NCBI RefSeq assembly: GCF_002775205.1
Contig: NC_036447.1
Span: forward strand, 6,374,501 to 6,438,500
Length of the DNA: 64,000 nucleotides
Reading direction: 5' to 3'
DNA from: Xiphophorus maculatus
Taxonomy: Eukaryota > Chordata > Actinopteri > Cyprinodontiformes > Poeciliidae
Every line of letters begins with the position of its first letter. Within the stretch, counting starts at the first letter, position 1. The notes beneath the pieces are model-generated. The model had not been told where the DNA came from, searched no databases, and worked only from the letters and a program-made list of their open reading frames with translations. Shown in pieces: positions 58,201 to 64,000 of the stretch. The position numbers were made by a program, and so were the translations under genes.

Positions 58201-59273
58201 GTTGATAATTGTATTAACAAGCAATTGATCAGATGTATCTGATAAAATGGTCACATCAAAACTTTTTGAAGCAGTTTATCAGTCTCATTTTTAAATCACA
58301 AAAATCAGGCCTTTCACAAGGGATTTGTTCGCTTTTGAGGTTAGCCCTCATAATGCTGAGAGTGAGGAGATACTAACCTGAACTCTGGTGTCAGGTCTGG
58401 CTTCAGTCCGTAGAAGGAGGTAGACAGGGTGAGAATCCACCCAGGCTCAAAATACCCGTCCTTACAGTCCAGAAACGGGGCACTGGCATACTGTACCCCG
58501 GTTCGGTTGGTCACGTAGCTGTCACCCTGTCCCCACTTTGGCGTATCTAATGTGGTGAGGTCATTGAGGAGAACCCGCTTGGACAGGGACGCTGTCGGTT
58601 GGCCGGACTCTGGGAACTTCAGTTTTCTAAACCAGCTGTCATCGGGGGCAGGAGATGGAGGGTGGAGACTCTCCCAGGCCTTGGATACGTCCTGAAGGAG
58701 GATGGCCTGCTGTTTGCCAGTTGGGTTGCGAGTTGCGCGAAGAACCAGCTGTGGCACCGGGACAGAAGGGTCAGCGTCAAAGGTAAGCAAAGCCCGTTGA
58801 ATAAGCAAGTCTGCCTCCAAAAGTGAGCGGACCAGGGCGTGGTACCACTCCATATCCTCATCTACTGTACTCTCCCGAAGGTCGCTGGCCTGGAACACCA
58901 TGTTGAGAAAGTTGGCGGTGTTAGCCAGAGCATCCTGAGCTGGTTGGAGTGGGGCGTAGAAGTTACTCGGCAGAGATCCAGTCTGCCCTTTGGTGCTGTA
59001 CGCCCGCGAACAACGAGCCATATTCAAAGTGGAGGGGTCTCCGGTATACAAAAAGGTCTCTGCTGGTGACCAGTCATCCTCCACCTCGGTGGGCGCCTCT
59101 GATGGTGTCTCACCAAACTCAGGAAGCTCTGTGGGGGATTCCTCAGAACTTCTTGTGGTGTTTGTGGAAAAATCTGAGCTGTTGGCCATCTCCCCGGACA
59201 ATACTGCTGGTAATTTTGGAGTCACTTGCGATCTTAGGACGGGTGCAAGCAAAAGAAAAAGCCAGATATTCAT
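37258..59273 (-). CDS. gpr179: Probable G-protein-coupled receptor 179 (complete gene, 11 exons)
   Basis: Class C orphan receptor of the GPR158/GPR179 pair. In the retina GPR179 sits at ON-bipolar dendritic tips, anchors RGS7/RGS11-Gbeta5 and supports the mGluR6-TRPM1 cascade; human loss causes congenital stationary night blindness. The joined exons give 1702 aa plus stop. Order: signal peptide 1-16; Ser/Thr-rich N-terminus with N-glycosylation sequons; ligand-binding-like ectodomain to about 335; Cys-rich EGF-like segment about 318-400; seven membrane segments about 411-660; then a cytoplasmic tail with DELKKLYAQLEVHK and 16 CPW[ED] motifs. A long CPW array fits GPR179 rather than GPR158, which has three. 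Human GPR179 is about 2367 aa with the same number of exons; the difference lies in the tail. An in-frame TGA two codons before the ATG supports the start. Confidence 0.95.
37393..39597 (-). repeat. gpr179: CPW[ED] motif array in the gpr179 tail
   Basis: Sixteen intact motifs of form (V/I/L/S)CPW(E/D), plus three decayed relatives (AFPWE, VCRWE, FTWE). In the C-terminal third the spacing tightens to about 21 residues and the linkers become nearly identical (KKQDSIRENVCPWENEE). The DNA shows a 63-bp periodicity around 37610-37900. Confidence 0.93.
40237..41606 (-). other. gpr179: gpr179 intron 10
   Basis: No gene. About 40665-41190 shares 'aatc(c/g)gat'-rich, transposon-like phrases with about 16480-16645; the relation is weak. 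Confidence 0.5.
41607..41753 (-). CDS. gpr179: gpr179 exon 10
   Basis: Residues 662-710: FFYEPKARKEEIAAEVYEDE, then SASYLNNSFCSAWSERSMD. Post-TM7 juxtamembrane segment that recruits partners in this family. Phase 0. Confidence 0.95.
41990..42665 (+). mobile_element. LINE-like 3' fragment with a nested MITE
   Basis: About 42040-42500 resembles the reverse-transcriptase C-terminal/3' region of a teleost LINE ('ggataggttttaaactttta', 'gacaaagcattttggaataa') and ends 'gggctatataaataaat'. The frame is broken by stops. Interrupted at 42101-42175 by a small hAT-type element. Confidence 0.6.
42101..42175. mobile_element. 75-bp hAT-type miniature element with 8-bp target duplication
   Basis: Ends CAGGGGTC...GACCCCTG are perfect 8-bp inverted repeats; with CCCAAACT/AGTTTGGA they extend further with mismatches. 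Flanked by atctacac at 42093-42100 and 42176-42183, the 8-bp duplication expected of hAT. Confidence 0.85.
43125..43227 (-). CDS. gpr179: gpr179 exon 9 (TM7)
   Basis: Residues 628-661: FTFQSLHPDWMLLLSFMHTH and a hydrophobic run ending LLLVPK. Acceptor CATTAG. Confidence 0.95.
43317..43455 (-). CDS. gpr179: gpr179 exon 8 (TM5-TM6)
   Basis: Residues 582-626 with shared codons at both ends: ELLFLCWGSSLW, AFHEPRYMGIAIHNELLL. FHEPRYM is a family hallmark. Intron 8 is only 89 bp. Confidence 0.96.
43601..43800. mobile_element. Fold-back repeat family B, copy 3 (half element)
   Basis: Begins 'cactgcaaaaacacaac', with 'tttctagtgcaaatatctc' and 'gtcaataactccttaatatt'. The second arm is missing. Confidence 0.6.
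43880..44417 (-). mobile_element. Fold-back repeat family A, copy 2 (reverse orientation)
   Basis: Ends 'gttacatactgcaccttta', the inverse of the family start. Contains 'gctaagacccgcctcctgg' and 'ctctgattggctg'. Confidence 0.6.
44838..45076 (-). CDS. gpr179: gpr179 exon 7 (TM4 and loop)
   Basis: Residues 502-580 plus one base. Contains VLKVFLSRTAQRMPY, a TM4 segment (LGVMLMTVSWFLCAWTVGV) and CYLDRWDYMMAV. Matches the same exon in GPR158. Confidence 0.96.
45146..45181. repeat. (ATT)n / poly-T microsatellite
   Basis: Tandem ATT units followed by a T run, in gpr179 intron 6. Confidence 0.9.
45553..46080 (+). repeat. Dispersed repeat family F, copy 3
   Basis: Contains 'tttgcgttagagtgaggtgg' and 'tgtgtgattttaat'. 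A tail-like part lies at about 46640-46712. In gpr179 intron 6. Confidence 0.55.
46797..46906 (-). CDS. gpr179: gpr179 exon 6 (TM3)
   Basis: Residues 465-500 plus two bases of Arg501: ILYFKPSTFRCILLRWVRML, then GFSVVYGTITLKMY. Donor GTAAGG. Confidence 0.96.
47090..47152. repeat. (TTTA)n/(GTTA)n microsatellite
   Basis: Tetranucleotide run shifting from tttattta to gttagtta units. Confidence 0.85.
47158..47680. repeat. Dispersed repeat family C, copy 3 (fold-back)
   Basis: Left end 'gtgtagccaaaaattgtact' and 'caagtaaaaagtag'; right end 'aaaattaaccagttactacc'. Inverted sub-segments around 'tactcaagtaaaag'. Confidence 0.55.
48023..48059. repeat. Perfect 16-bp hairpin
   Basis: Arms 48023-48038 and 48044-48059 are perfect reverse complements, with a loop of five bases. 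Confidence 0.8.
48417..48485 (-). CDS. gpr179: gpr179 exon 5 (TM2)
   Basis: Residues 442-464: RIRASSLLLLETILFGSLLL plus YFP. Phase 0. Near-identical to the GPR158 segment. Confidence 0.95.
48547..48925. mobile_element. Fold-back repeat family B, copy 4
   Basis: Both arms present ('cacctgaaataagacaaaac' left, 'gttttgtcttatttttgtgg' right). Confidence 0.65.
49123..49312. mobile_element. Fold-back repeat family B, copy 5 (half element)
   Basis: Left arm only: 'cactgcaaaaatacaaaatc' and 'gtacacttgaaataagacaa'. Confidence 0.6.
49352..49572 (-). CDS. gpr179: gpr179 exon 4 (Cys-rich end of ectodomain, TM1)
   Basis: Residues 369-441. Cys-rich CLPCWPGCKSC and PCWVQED, then the first membrane segment (GVFMFLVFVSMLVSY). 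Ends QNR at donor GTGAGT. Confidence 0.95.
49819..50300 (+). mobile_element. Fold-back repeat family A, copy 3
   Basis: Starts 'taaagctgcagtatgtaac'; contains 'caatcagaggcaggaggcg' and the inverse 'gcgctaaggcccgcctcctg'. Confidence 0.65.
51115..51211 (-). CDS. gpr179: gpr179 exon 3 (EGF-like)
   Basis: Residues 336-367 plus one base: CVPVPGRGFRIGQYCCRCKE followed by GYYNP. Cys spacing fits the calcium-binding EGF-like module of GPR158/179. Confidence 0.94.
52131..52235. mobile_element. Perfect 42-bp inverted repeat (palindromic element)
   Basis: Arms 52131-52172 and 52194-52235 are exact reverse complements around a 21-base loop. Arm text (gccctcagaccttgagtttg) resembles hAT-type miniature elements common in teleosts. 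Confidence 0.9.
53850..54370 (+). pseudogene. Decayed Tc1-like transposase segment
   Basis: Contains 'ctgtggtctgatgaaactac' and, further on, 'atgggcaaaaattacagaaa', both recognised from memory as Tc1/mariner transposase text. No frame stays open; the segment is heavily eroded. Confidence 0.55.
54470..54660 (+). repeat. Dispersed repeat family K, copy 2
   Basis: Shares 'gagcctcctgcacaaccaa' and 'gcatcaagtggttt' with 3400-3600. Confidence 0.5.
56227..56335 (-). CDS. gpr179: gpr179 exon 2
   Basis: Residues 300-335: GVVRVDVNIQDIDLDQCATG, then SWFADTHQCN. The D-x-D-Q-C start is the calcium-binding EGF-like opening. Confidence 0.94.
56762..57095 (+). repeat. Dispersed repeat family F, copy 4
   Basis: Ends 'gcgcacatttgtaatggaaa', as in the other family F copies. 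Confidence 0.55.
57683..58170. repeat. Dispersed repeat family C, copy 4
   Basis: Starts 'agagtacccaaaaattgcac' and ends 'ttactcaagtaaatgtaact'. Confidence 0.55.
58378..59273 (-). CDS. gpr179: gpr179 exon 1 (signal peptide and N-terminal ectodomain)
   Basis: Residues 1-298 plus two bases of Arg299. Signal peptide MNIWLFLLLAPVLRSQ; sequons NSS, NTT and NRT; Cys-bearing DCKDGYFEPGWILTLSTSFY; ends LKPDLTPEFR at donor GTTAGT. The ORF runs past this donor, so the true exon end was set by homology and frame. Confidence 0.94.
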
Positions 59274-60124
59274 TCTGACTCAGTCTATAAGGGTGAAAAG
59301 GAACAAAGACGGCGTCAACAACTGGAAATCTGTGATCTTTTTGAAAGATCTTTTAGGAAAAATGCCTCGTTTCACAGGTGTCTTGGAGGATTTTGCTGCA
59401 CAGTTTGTAACACTCGTGCCAACATTTAGCGTAAACAACTACATGTGTGTGAAGTAAAGTCCCACAAGTTTTCACTCATCTCTTTTTTAAAGGACTTTTA
59501 AACAAGCAGTGTTCTGTAGTTGGTGACAGATGAAGAGAAGAACCGCCATATTTCTTCACAGTCCACCAGGTTCCTCCAACTTTTCTTGTTCCATAGTTGT
59601 TGACAAGAAACAAATGCAGTCTGCTCTTAAATATAACAATAAAAATTAAAATGGCTCCCAAAATTCAAAGCAACATGTTGATCCGAAGAGATGAAACGTG
59701 AGCAAATTTCCGTTATTTTCCTCGACTCCTCGCTCTAGAGCTTCCAGCTCAACTGATAGAAACTTGAAAAGCTCGTTCACCCCCTCCCCGACTCGCTCCT
59801 CTCCCTCTCGCTCACCCCTCCTCCATATTGATGGGCTGCTTACCAGTGCTGAAAGGTGATGAGAGTGGTCCATCTGTTGAGTGTGTGTGGCTTCGGAGAG
59901 AGGAGAGGATGATTCGGTCTGTCAGAGATGAGTGTTGGGCTAAGCTGTGCTGCATTTGGGCATCCATCAAAAATCACCCTGCAGGATGGATGGATGGGTG
60001 GATTAACCCCTCCTACAGGAGAGTGGATGGGCTTTTTACTGCTTTCTGTCTCTCTTCTAAAGCAGATCAAATGTGGAGTGTTTAGAATTTTTATGAATGC
60101 AATTGTAGAAACAAAACAGGCATC

Positions 60125-60530
60125 TTGGTAGGTAACTGCAACTAACTGTCATAACAGTTGACATGAAGTTGCTATGACAACAATAAACAAGAAGAAATGC
60201 ACCAATGAGAAAAACAACCAAAGAGCAAGGAGGAGGGTCTTAGTGCTGTCAATCCAATTCATGTGCTTGCTGCTAAATGTGCTAATGGCAGAGAAACAAC
60301 TTACAGTTACAGAAAAATTGTTGTTACAGGCTATGCAAGCTGCAGCGTAGCACAGAGCAGGGGGATAGAGGGAATGAGAGGCCTCCCACAAGATTGTGAT
60401 TGACAGCACTAAGACCTGCCTCCTGCCTCTGACTGGTTGTTTCTAGCTAGCACTGGGAGAAGGCAGAGGATTATCTGTCTCATACAGTCACAACACGGTG
60501 ACTGTTCCAACAAATATGTAAAAAATTTTT
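60125..60530 (+). mobile_element. Fold-back repeat family A, copy 4
   Basis: Contains 'aggagggtcttagtgctgtc' and the inverse 'gacagcactaagacctgcct', the same inverted pair as the other copies. Confidence 0.6.
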
Positions 60531-61264
60531 TTAATAAAAGTCACAAAAGAATGAAACAAAAAAACGGGACAATATTTGATTGTTTAATATATGACGAGGG
60601 CCTTAGAGTCACTTGTGGCTACAGAGCTGCAAGTTGCAGACCCCTGATCTAACTGATGGAACTACACCTGAAACTCAAAGTGCAACAATGTAAATTAATT
60701 TTATTAGTAAGATAAAACTGCAATTTGTTATTGGTCCCTTATTGGTCTGTCTCAGCACATATCATCATAAGAAACTGTTGTAGTATTATCTCCTCAGGGC
60801 CACTGGCCCCGGTTGGCCACCATCTTGATTCACCCATGGCTGCCCACATTCATAAGGACTTTCATTATGTGATTTTGTGAAGATTCCTGAAAATTTACCT
60901 TCACAATTTTTGAATTTGAGACATTTGAACTGCCAGAACCTGAAATATTATTTGGACTAGAGCTGCTGCACTAAATTTCTTTTTTGTTTAAGAGGTGGCT
61001 GCATAAGGATTGCTTTCTTTCAGTGAAAGTTGCTAGTTTAGCATATAGTTTTGAGGAGATGAGTGATGGGGGAAGGGTCTGTTCAAGTTGAGAAAAGGCT
61101 CAGCGAAACAATGAAAAATGAATGTGATTAATTTGTAATATTAATGCTGCTGAACTATGACCTCTGTGTTACATCACATCAGTGCTGAGCTTTGCTTGGC
61201 AGGTTGTTAGTTTGATTACTCCACAAAAACCTCAGATATGAGCAAACACTGCCACGTCTGGCTT

Positions 61265-61318
61265 ACATATAAACACACGCGCACACGCACGCACACACAC
61301 ACACACACACACACACGC
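61265..61318. repeat. (CA)n microsatellite
   Basis: Imperfect then pure CA units. Confidence 0.9.
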
Positions 61319-61468
61319 CGCGTGGATTAATGGCCCCTCCTTTACTTTCCCATCATGCACTCTGTCTCAGTGGCGTCACCAATCAGTATTAAATGGTCTA
61401 TATCGCCATCTGCCTGCCAGTTGGCATTAATGCAGTTCTCCAGCTCTGCTGTATGTTGTGACCATACA

Positions 61469-61940
61469 TTAAAGCTGCAGTATGTAAACATAAGAAATAT
61501 ATTATTTTACATATTTGTCACCATGTTGTGACAGTTTAATAAGGGACAGGTAATGTGTGAAAAGATCAATCCCCTCCACCTCCTCCCTGAGTTACTATTG
61601 CTGTCTGAAGAAATGCATCACTCTCGACCAAAAACAACCAATCAGAGTCAAGGGGAGGGTCTTAGCACTGTCAATCACAGTCATGTACTACCTGCTAATT
61701 GTGCTAAACAACCTGTTGTTACAGGAAAACTGTTTATCTTCAGTCATCTGTGGCTACAGTCTATGCTATAACAGAAAGAAAGGGGGCGAGAGGCAGAGTG
61801 ATTGGCAGCGCTAAGACCCGCCTCCTGGCTCTGATTGGTTATTTTTAGCACTGGAAGAGAGCAAAGGAGATAGATTTTTTCTCAGATTATCTGTCTCCTA
61901 ACATTTTGTCACGAAAGTGACAGTTTTACCAAATATTTAA
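61469..61940 (+). mobile_element. Fold-back repeat family A, copy 5
   Basis: Starts 'taaagctgcagtatgtaaac'; contains 'gctaagacccgcctcctggc'. Its right end is followed directly by a Tc1-type element. Confidence 0.65.
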
Positions 61941-61949
61941 ATCTATATA

Positions 61950-62340
61950 CAGTACAGACTAAAAGTTTGGACACACCTTTTAATTCAATGAGTTTCCTTT
62001 ATTTTCATGACTATTCACATTGTAGATTCACACTGAAGGCATCAAAACTATGAATAACATGTGGAAATATGCACTAAACAAAAAAGTGTAAAACAACTGA
62101 AAATACCCCTTATATTCTAGTTTCTACAAAGTAGCAACCTTTTGCTGTGATTACTGCTTTGCACACACTCTGCATTTTCTTGATGAGCTTCAAGAGGTCG
62201 TCACCTGAAATGGTTTTCACTTCATGGGTCAACCTGCCCTGTCAGGTTAATAAGTGGGATTTATTGCCTTATAAATAGTCATGAAAATAAAGAAAACCCA
62301 TTGAATTAGAAAGGTGTGTCCAAACTTTTGGTTTGTACTG
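61950..62340. mobile_element. Non-autonomous Tc1/mariner element (391 bp) with TA target site
   Basis: Ends are imperfect inverted repeats: 'cagtacagactaaaagtttg' at left, 'aaacttttggtttgtactg' at right, with 'ggacacacctttt'/'aaggtgtgtcc' just inside. Flanked by TA. Too short for a transposase. The interior 'gatgagcttcaagaggtcgt' belongs to a well-known fish Tc1 family (from memory). Confidence 0.85.
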
Positions 62341-62389
62341 TATATATTATAAAATGTAATATTTCGATTGCTAATTGAGTTGGTTAGGT

Positions 62390-62715
62390 CTGAGCTAAAT
62401 GTTTGGTTTGGAAAAAAGTTTTTGTTTGGAAATTAAATGTTTAGGCTGAGAAAACAAAGATTTAGTTTGGAACTAAATATTTTATTTTCAACTAAATATT
62501 TAGGTACAATATAAATGTTTATATAGGAACTAAATATTTAGACTCCTAATTAAATATTTAATTTGAAAGCTACATATGTATTTTGCAAACTAAATGTTTC
62601 AAACAAAATAAATGCAAAATAAATATTTATTTTGGGAGCTAAATACTTAGAAACTAAATGTTTAGCTTCCAAACTAAATATTTAACTGGTGAATTAAATA
62701 TTTAATTTGGAACTC
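62390..62715. repeat. Degenerate AT-rich tandem repeat
   Basis: Many variants of 'aactaaatatttag' and 'aattaaatgtttag' at irregular spacing of about 20-25 bp. Confidence 0.6.
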
Positions 62716-63299
62716 TGAAATTAATAATTGTATGAATAACATAGTAAAAATACGACTTAAAAAAATTAACACCCACATTTTTTTCTTCATGACAGGCGAA
62801 ATAAATCAAATTGTTATTTTTTTCACTTCACCCCACACTGATGCAATAACATTTAACTGTGATAAATGTTATTAATAATAGTAATAAAATCAGCTGTGAT
62901 GCTGAACCAGAGTCAGTTTGTGGTTCCCATCATCGTTGCTGATCTGGATGCTGAGCCGAGCGGGTGGGGCCTGGCTCGGTTCAGAGACAGACTGTGCTCA
63001 CTGACCGGAGACTCCTCCAGCTTTTTATTTCTCCAGCCCAAAATCAAACCGCATGTGTGACCCAAGGTCGGCCTGCTGCTGCTGCTGGACCGAAGCTGCA
63101 GTCATTTTCCCGATCAGCCACAGATGGATGCTGCTCTGTCCTAAAGGAGGAGGAAGCGAAGGATAAAAAAACCCCCAGCATATTTGTTGGCATTTTCGCA
63201 GGAAAGGCATGACTCTTTATTTATTATAAGGACGACATCTCCGCTGTTAGCAATGCGAAGCGCCTTGTGATTTTCATTTCGCGATCCTGTCAAATAATT

Positions 63300-64000
63300 A
63301 TGAACAACGCGCAAGATATGTCGCCCGATTTCGTGTTGATGCGCCTTGTGTCCGCAGCCGAGGAGGACCGCTTGGAGGGAGAAAACGGGAATTTGCCGAC
63401 GGGAGGAGTGGTGGTCGGGCTGGGGAAGGATGTCCTGGCTTACAGCGGCGTTAAATCGGCTTTGGATATCAGCCGAGGTCCGACGGAGACGGCGGGGCTG
63501 GAGCATCCCAGCAGCCTCCTGAACAAAGGCCAGCCGAGCAGTGACACCACGGCGGCACCTGACAGCGGGGGGACGGAGGGCCGGGCCCCGCAGAGCTCCA
63601 TGGACCCCCAGGGGTTCGACTTTGTCCCCAGCCCCGGCCTGCGACCGCAGCTGCTTGTCTTCTCCAATATAATGCGCAACGGAGATGGGATTTTGGATTT
63701 AGACCGTCGGGATGCGCTGGAATTGGGCCCAGCTGTTAACAACAACAACAACACCCCGAGTCCTGGAGACGTCGAGCGGCACCACGACCTGCTGGATCAG
63801 AGACCATCAACCTTGCAGTCTTCCGCCGATTCATCTGCGGAGAGTCCGGGATCTGCCGAGATGTGCCACCGGCATCGATTCATCACCAACCCCCACAACT
63901 GGCCCCTATTATCGGACAGATCCGGACCCCTTCCCGGAGGCGACTCTAGGGGCCAAGAGGACGCCGTGTTTGAGTTGGCAAGGCGGTTTGGTGAGCTAGG
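63300..64000 (+). CDS. socs7: Probable suppressor of cytokine signaling 7, first coding exon (runs off the window)
   Basis: An open frame of at least 233 codons begins at the first ATG (63300; a second ATG follows at 63318) after an in-frame TGA at 63210-63212, and is still open at the last base. SOCS7 is an SH2/SOCS-box adaptor that recruits an elongin-cullin ubiquitin ligase and binds NCK and other signalling proteins. Only the disordered N-terminal region is here, so no SH2 domain is visible. Evidence for the name: a MCHRHRFITNP segment near residue 188 resembles the human CPRHRCALDP block, followed by an LARRFGELG run like the human LAALGLG; and the gene is the expected neighbour of gpr179 in vertebrates. 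Composition (Ser/Gly/Pro/Asp-rich, poly-Asn run) is typical. It could be another gene with a low-complexity start. Confidence 0.68.
   Translation, partial: MNNAQDMSPDFVLMRLVSAAEEDRLEGENGNLPTGGVVVGLGKDVLAYSGVKSALDISRGPTETAGLEHPSSLLNKGQPSSDTTAAPDSGGTEGRAPQSSMDPQGFDFVPSPGLRPQLLVFSNIMRNGDGILDLDRRDALELGPAVNNNNNTPSPGDVERHHDLLDQRPSTLQSSADSSAESPGSAEMCHRHRFITNPHNWPLLSDRSGPLPGGDSRGQEDAVFELARRFGEL

Larger units (their letters stand above)
56336..58377 (-). other. gpr179: gpr179 intron 1
   Basis: No exon recognised. Holds family F copy 4 (about 56762-57095) and a family C copy (about 57683-58170). Confidence 0.7.
59274..63299. other. gpr179/socs7 divergent intergenic region
   Basis: Four kb containing both 5' flanks. 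Holds two family A elements, a CA microsatellite, a Tc1-type miniature element and a degenerate AT-rich tandem repeat. No other gene recognised. Confidence 0.65.

Noticed and set aside
60000-60005. OTX/CRX-like GGATTA site about 730 bp upstream of gpr179
   Set aside because: A single 6-base match is expected by chance at this distance, so it was not listed as regulatory.
63440-63754. 104-codon minus-strand ORF opposite the socs7 exon
   Set aside because: Antisense shadow in GC-rich coding sequence; the plus-strand frame is open much longer and fits synteny.
1-64000. CRISPR arrays, operons, riboswitches, bacterial promoters
   Set aside because: The window is clearly vertebrate nuclear DNA. 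Tandem repeats here lack unique spacers of regular length.

Overview
This window is nuclear DNA from a ray-finned (teleost) fish. All genes are split by GT-AG introns, their proteins match vertebrate families residue by residue, and the introns are full of typical teleost repeats: Tc1/mariner and hAT miniature elements, LINE tails, fold-back elements and microsatellites. I cannot name the species. The repeat mix resembles killifish/livebearer genomes, but that is only an impression.

Layout. Positions 1-3134 are intergenic sequence plus the presumed 3' untranslated region of npepps. From 28214 down to 3135, on the minus strand, lies a complete 23-exon npepps gene (puromycin-sensitive aminopeptidase, 934 codons from the first Met). 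Head to head with it, on the plus strand from 29305 to 35352, is a complete 8-exon mrpl45 gene (mitochondrial large-subunit ribosomal protein, 315 aa). The 1.1 kb between the two starts carries a perfect CRE next to npepps and ETS/YY1 sites next to mrpl45. Tail to tail with mrpl45, on the minus strand from 59273 down to 37258, is a complete 11-exon gpr179 gene (class C orphan receptor of retinal ON-bipolar cells, 1702 aa), with a 993-codon last exon carrying 16 intact CPW[ED] motifs. At the right edge, on the plus strand from 63300, the first coding exon of a gene that is most likely socs7 runs off the window.

How the genes relate. They do not form a functional pathway: one is a cytosolic peptidase, one a mitoribosome protein, one a retinal signalling receptor and one a cytokine-signalling adaptor. 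The order npepps-mrpl45-gpr179-socs7 is a conserved vertebrate block. From memory, human chromosome 17 keeps MRPL45-GPR179-SOCS7 together, with NPEPPS-derived pseudogene copies nearby.

Exon boundaries were set by reading both strands and requiring AG/GT sites, reading-frame continuity and agreement with remembered family sequences. All three complete genes close in frame from Met to stop. The least ordinary item is a broken, antisense ubiquitin-specific-protease-like copy inside npepps intron 18. I found no previously undescribed functional system. The other notable signals are palindromes and fold-back repeats, a nested transposon with a clean target duplication, and recent tandem growth of the gpr179 motif array.
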